DNA of 8,427 bases from an uncultured Lachnospiraceae bacterium (GTDB taxonomy: Bacteria; Bacillota; Clostridia; Lachnospirales; Lachnospiraceae). The number at the start of each line of letters is the position of its first letter. Position 1 is the first letter of the stretch. The stretch spans positions 8,274-16,700 of the forward strand of contig CAJUHQ010000079.1 of assembly GCA_910586095.1 (NCBI GenBank), read 5' to 3'. Below the pieces are notes generated by a model. That model was not told the DNA's origin. It saw only the letters and a list, made by a program, of their open reading frames with translations, and searched no databases. The translations under genes were made by a program, and so were the position numbers. This document shows positions 6,109-8,427 of this stretch, piece by piece.

Positions 6109-6137
6109 ATTCTAATGCCAATTATAATTTTTGTCAA
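6109..6137 (-). promoter_or_regulatory. Sigma-A promoter of the marR-MATE operon
   Basis: On the minus strand a perfect -35, TTGACA (6137-6132), is followed by exactly 17 bp and then TAGAAT (6114-6109, 5 of 6). Initiation would fall near 6102, inside the palindrome at 6087-6106, leaving a leader of about 90 nt to the ATG at 6012. It is among the strongest promoter matches in the window, as expected for a promoter held down by a repressor. Confidence 0.85.
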
Positions 6138-6140
6138 GAA

Positions 6141-6182
6141 AAAAAGCTTCTTGCATATAAAAATTATTGCAAGAAGCTTTTT
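6141..6182. terminator. Bidirectional intrinsic terminator of the ABC-F gene
   Basis: Positions 6141-6155 pair perfectly with 6168-6182 (15 bp, core AAGCTTCTTGCA/TGCAAGAAGCTT) around a 12-nt loop. It begins 26 nt after the ABC-F stop codon. On the minus strand the stem runs into a stretch of Ts (complement of the A run 6139-6145), the normal intrinsic layout. It ends only a few bases from the -35 of the marR promoter, so it also insulates that promoter from ABC-F read-through. Confidence 0.9.
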
Positions 6183-6207
6183 GATTATTTTTAGAAGAGT
6201 AGTAACA

Positions 6208-8118
6208 TTATTCTGATAGTTCTTCCCACTTTGCATACAACATTTCAAGCTCGGCGACAAGATCTGCCTTCTCTTTGGAAAGAGTTTGAAGTTTCACTGC
6301 ATTTGTGGCATTTTCTGGTTTTGCAATCTCATCATCAAGCGCTGCACTTTTCTGTTCAAGTTGCTCTATTTTTTCTTCACATTTTTTGAGATCGTTCTCT
6401 TTTTTGCGAGCAAGTGCTTGTGTTTCCTTTTGTTGTTTCCAGTCTAATTTTTGAGCAGTAGGCATCTGTGCAGGTATAGAAGAGGAAGGAATCTCAAAAC
6501 TGGAGGTCTGCACATCTTTTTTCTCAAGATAATAGTCATAGTTTCCAATGTAATTGACAAAAGTCTGATGTGTGAGGTCTAGAATCCGGCTTGCTGTTTT
6601 GTTGATAAAGTAGCGGTCGTGGGACACATAGAGTATTGTGCCCTCATATGCATTTAAGGCTGTTTCAAGAATCTCTTTTGACACAATATCCAAATGATTC
6701 GTAGGCTCATCGAGAATCAGGAAATTGGCTTCGGAAAGCATAAGTTTTGCAAGAGATACACGTCCGCGTTCTCCGCCGCTTAATGTGCCGATTTTTTGAA
6801 ATACATCTTCCCCCGTAAACAAGAAAGCAGCAAGTGTATTACGGATTTCGGTGTTAGTCAGATAAGGGTAGTCATCACTGATTTCCTCAAACAATGTTTT
6901 TTCCATATGGAGAACATGATGCTCTTGGTCATAGTAGCCAATTTCCACATTGGCACCTAATTTTATGGTACCTGCGTCGGCAGGAATAAGTTCATTGATG
7001 ATTTTGAGCAGCGTGGTTTTTCCAGTGCCATTATCACCAATGATGGCAACGTGTTCCCCACGTTTTATTTCAAATGAGACATTTTCAAAAAGAGGCGGTT
7101 GCCCATCAAAGTGTTTAGATAGATCAGTCACTTGCATCACATCATTGCCACTTACTTTGTGTGGCGTAAGCATGAGCTTCATGTCAGTTCTCGCTTCAGT
7201 TGGTTTTTCTAAGCGTTCTATTTTGTCGAGAAGCTTTTCGCGGCTCTCTGCACGCTTAATAGATTTTTCGCGATTAAACTGTCGAAGCTTTTCAATAACT
7301 GCTTCCTGATGTCGAATTTCCCGTTGTTGATTGAGGTATGCATTCATCTTTTCTGTGCGAAGCTGTTGTTTTTGGAGGGCATAGGCAGAATAGTTTCCAG
7401 GGAAGGAAGTGACTACTCCTTGGTCGATTTCAATAATTTTTGTGGCAATTTTATCAAGAAAATAACGGTCATGTGAGACAATTACCACAGCACCCTTGTA
7501 GTTTAGTAAGTATGTTTCTAACCATGCAATCGAATTCAGATCCAAATGGTTGGTAGGCTCGTCGAGCATAATCAAATCGGGTTTTTGTAGTAAAAGCTTT
7601 CCAAGTGCAATGCGTGTCTTTTGCCCTCCCGATAATGTGGCTATTTTTTTAGAAAAATCTGTTTCGTCAAAACCAAGTCCTTTTAAAATGCCAGTTACTT
7701 CACTTTTGTAGGCATAACCATTGATTGATTCAAAGTGATGTGTTAAATCAGCGTATTTTTTTAGTAGCAGCTCTAATTCAGCACCTTGAGCAGATTTCAT
7801 CTCAAGTTCTGCCTGACGCATAGAAGTCTCTAACGCAAGGACGTCCCTTTTTACGGTGAGAAGTTCGTCAAATATGGTATTTTCGCTGTCTACAGCTTGG
7901 TGTTGAGCTAGATATCCATAACTTTTTCCCTTTGCAAAAGTCACGAGTCCTGTATCGGCTGGAAGTAGTCCTGTTATAATTTTTAACAGAGTAGTTTTGC
8001 CAGCACCGTTGATACCAACAATAGCAGCTTTCTCAAAATCTTCTATATGAAAGGATGCATTTTTGAGAACATGGTTGTCCACAAAAGTTTTGTCAATATT
8101 ATTGCATGATAAAATCAT
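6208..8118 (-). CDS. ABC-F family ATPase (YdiF-like ribosome-associated protein)
   Basis: A 636-residue soluble protein with two ABC ATPase domains and no membrane segment, the ABC-F plan. Such proteins act on the ribosome (E-site) as translation factors, and some confer resistance to ribosome-targeting antibiotics. Domain 1 has Walker A GINGAGKT (35-42), signature LSGGQ (162-166), Walker B IMLDEPTNHLD (183-193) and H-loop SHDRYF (215-220). The linker with charged helices (about 245-310) is the P-site tRNA interaction motif. Domain 2 has GDNGTGKT (361-368), LSGGE (446-450), LILDEPTNHLD (467-477) and SHDRYF (499-504). Both Walker B glutamates are present. A C-terminal coiled coil (about 565-636) follows a Ser/Pro-rich spacer. 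Length and C-terminal extension fit the YdiF/YheS/Uup-like housekeeping group better than the shorter resistance determinants of about 500 residues. The start at 8118 has AAGGAGG (8124-8130) 5 nt upstream. It is monocistronic, with its own promoter and terminator. Confidence 0.94.
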   Translation of the reverse strand: MILSCNNIDKTFVDNHVLKNASFHIEDFEKAAIVGINGAGKTTLLKIITGLLPADTGLVTFAKGKSYGYLAQHQAVDSENTIFDELLTVKRDVLALETSMRQAELEMKSAQGAELELLLKKYADLTHHFESINGYAYKSEVTGILKGLGFDETDFSKKIATLSGGQKTRIALGKLLLQKPDLIMLDEPTNHLDLNSIAWLETYLLNYKGAVVIVSHDRYFLDKIATKIIEIDQGVVTSFPGNYSAYALQKQQLRTEKMNAYLNQQREIRHQEAVIEKLRQFNREKSIKRAESREKLLDKIERLEKPTEARTDMKLMLTPHKVSGNDVMQVTDLSKHFDGQPPLFENVSFEIKRGEHVAIIGDNGTGKTTLLKIINELIPADAGTIKLGANVEIGYYDQEHHVLHMEKTLFEEISDDYPYLTNTEIRNTLAAFLFTGEDVFQKIGTLSGGERGRVSLAKLMLSEANFLILDEPTNHLDIVSKEILETALNAYEGTILYVSHDRYFINKTASRILDLTHQTFVNYIGNYDYYLEKKDVQTSSFEIPSSSIPAQMPTAQKLDWKQQKETQALARKKENDLKKCEEKIEQLEQKSAALDDEIAKPENATNAVKLQTLSKEKADLVAELEMLYAKWEELSE

Positions 8119-8171
8119 AGCAGCCTCCTTTTATATCATTGTCATTTAGTTTATTATTTACAACCTTTACC

Positions 8172-8200
8172 ATTATAAAAGAGAATGTCTATAAAAGCAA
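8172..8200 (-). promoter_or_regulatory. Sigma-A promoter of the ABC-F gene
   Basis: On the minus strand a perfect -10, TATAAT (8177-8172), is preceded at 17 bp by TTGCTT (8200-8195, 3 of 6). The leader would be about 45 nt. The weak -35 overlaps the left arm (AAAAGCAA) of an inverted repeat, and tandem repeats sit just upstream, so activity may depend on a bound factor. Confidence 0.6.
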
Positions 8201-8244
8201 TCTGTTCTATAGATATTTCTAGACAGATATTTCTAGTTGCTTTT
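8193..8244. repeat. Nested inverted and direct repeats just upstream of the ABC-F promoter
   Basis: AAAAGCAA (8193-8200) is the inverted copy of TTGCTTTT (8237-8244). Between them lie two direct copies of the 12-mer AGATATTTCTAG (8211-8222 and 8225-8236, 2 bp apart, 14-bp periodicity). TCTGT/ACAGA form a second inner inverted pair (8201-8205, 8223-8227). The cluster starts within the -35 of the ABC-F promoter and extends upstream, where a regulator could bind. No regulator can be named. Confidence 0.6.
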
Positions 8245-8291
8245 CACACCGAATAATCGTAAATTAATGTGAAATCTGGCATGGGTGTGAA
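8243..8291. repeat. Three TTCACA/TGTGAA boxes in the ABC-F to tRNA intergenic region
   Basis: TTCACACC (8243-8250) is inverted as GGTGTGAA (8284-8291). Between them a further inverted copy, TGTGAAA (8268-8274), matches TTTCACA (8242-8248). The left box can thus pair with either right box. The set lies between the ABC-F upstream repeats and the tRNA promoter. The function is unknown; it may be coincidental in AT-rich DNA. Confidence 0.4.
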
Positions 8292-8336
8292 TTGTAACTA
8301 TTTCTAAAAACATCTTTTTAAAGATAAAAAAATCAA

Positions 8337-8365
8337 TTGACATTAGAAGATATTTATGATAGTCT
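8337..8365 (+). promoter_or_regulatory. Promoter of the tRNA-Thr gene
   Basis: A perfect -35 TTGACA (8337-8342), a 17-bp spacer and TAGTCT (8360-8365) with an extended -10 TG (8357-8358) lie 11 bp before the tRNA. Upstream of the -35 is a strongly A/T-rich tract (about 8304-8336) resembling the UP element of stable-RNA promoters. The weak -10 hexamer is offset by the TG and the perfect -35. Confidence 0.65.
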
Positions 8366-8376
8366 ATACAAGACAA

Positions 8377-8427
8377 GCTGCTATAGCACAGTCGGTAGTG
8401 CGCAACATTGGTAGTGTTGAGGTCACC
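8377..8427 (+). tRNA. tRNA-Thr (anticodon GGT), 5' part, cut by the right edge
   Basis: The cloverleaf can be read as far as it goes: acceptor strand GCTGCTA (8377-8383), TA, and a D-arm stem GCAC/GTGC (8386-8389 with 8398-8401) with loop AGTCGGTA containing the invariant GG. G26 follows, then an anticodon stem CAACA/TGTTG (8403-8407 with 8415-8419). The anticodon loop TTGGTAG gives anticodon GGT (8410-8412), reading the Thr codons ACC and ACT. AGGTC (8420-8424) is the variable loop. The overall pattern matches bacterial tRNA-Thr(GGT). The T arm, the acceptor 3' strand and CCA are outside the window. Confidence 0.9.

Noticed and set aside
6950..7309. A 119-codon plus-strand frame inside the ABC-F gene
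   Set aside because: It is antisense to the second ATPase domain, which is fully conserved on the other strand.
6208..8118. ABC-F gene as an acquired antibiotic-resistance determinant
   Set aside because: Its 636-residue length and C-terminal coiled coil fit the widespread YdiF/YheS-like group. There are no mobile-element signs around it, though the neighbouring MATE pump makes the idea tempting.
8211..8236. Two AGATATTTCTAG copies as a CRISPR fragment
   Set aside because: There are only two 12-bp copies separated by 2 bp, with no spacer-length interval and no cas genes nearby.

Overview
The window is AT-rich and gene-dense. Its genes have strong AGGAGG-type ribosome binding sites and intrinsic-terminator hairpins, and the gene complement points to a low-GC Gram-positive anaerobe of the Clostridia, probably Lachnospiraceae-like. 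That placement is inferred from protein flavour and codon bias, not from a marker gene.

Layout from left to right. (1) The N-terminal 90 codons of an RtcB-family RNA ligase run leftwards out of the window (271 to 1). (2) A divergent intergenic region leads to a sodium-coupled transporter of the NSS (SNF) family (568-1974). (3) A 422-bp gene-free stretch holds a very long hairpin terminator (2093-2150) and the upstream region of the next operon. (4) A two-gene operon encodes an ECF-type sigma factor (2397-2891) and a membrane-anchored DUF4179-type protein that is its probable anti-sigma partner (2910-4148). (5) Converging on it is a leftward operon, marR then MATE efflux pump (6012 to 5563, then 5555 to 4224). 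It is driven by a near-consensus promoter with a 9+2+9 palindrome just downstream of the -10. (6) A bidirectional hairpin terminator (6141-6182) separates this operon from a leftward two-ATPase ABC-F protein (8118 to 6208). (7) The right edge carries a promoter and the first 51 nt of a tRNA-Thr(GGT) gene, divergent from the ABC-F gene.

How the parts work together. The clearest regulatory circuit is the marR-MATE pair, which has the same layout as the known mepR-mepA system of Staphylococcus aureus. A MarR repressor would bind the palindrome over its own transcription start, and ligand binding would release both repressor and pump. The sigma/DUF4179 pair is a probable envelope-sensing regulator with unknown targets. 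The other genes (RtcB, NSS transporter, ABC-F, tRNA) look like independent, ordinary chromosomal units. I see no insertion sequence, phage gene, CRISPR array or convincing new multi-gene system.

Two start sites deserve care. The MarR gene most likely starts at 6012, not at the more upstream ATG at 6045. The MATE gene most likely starts at ATG 5555, not at a TTG at 5579.
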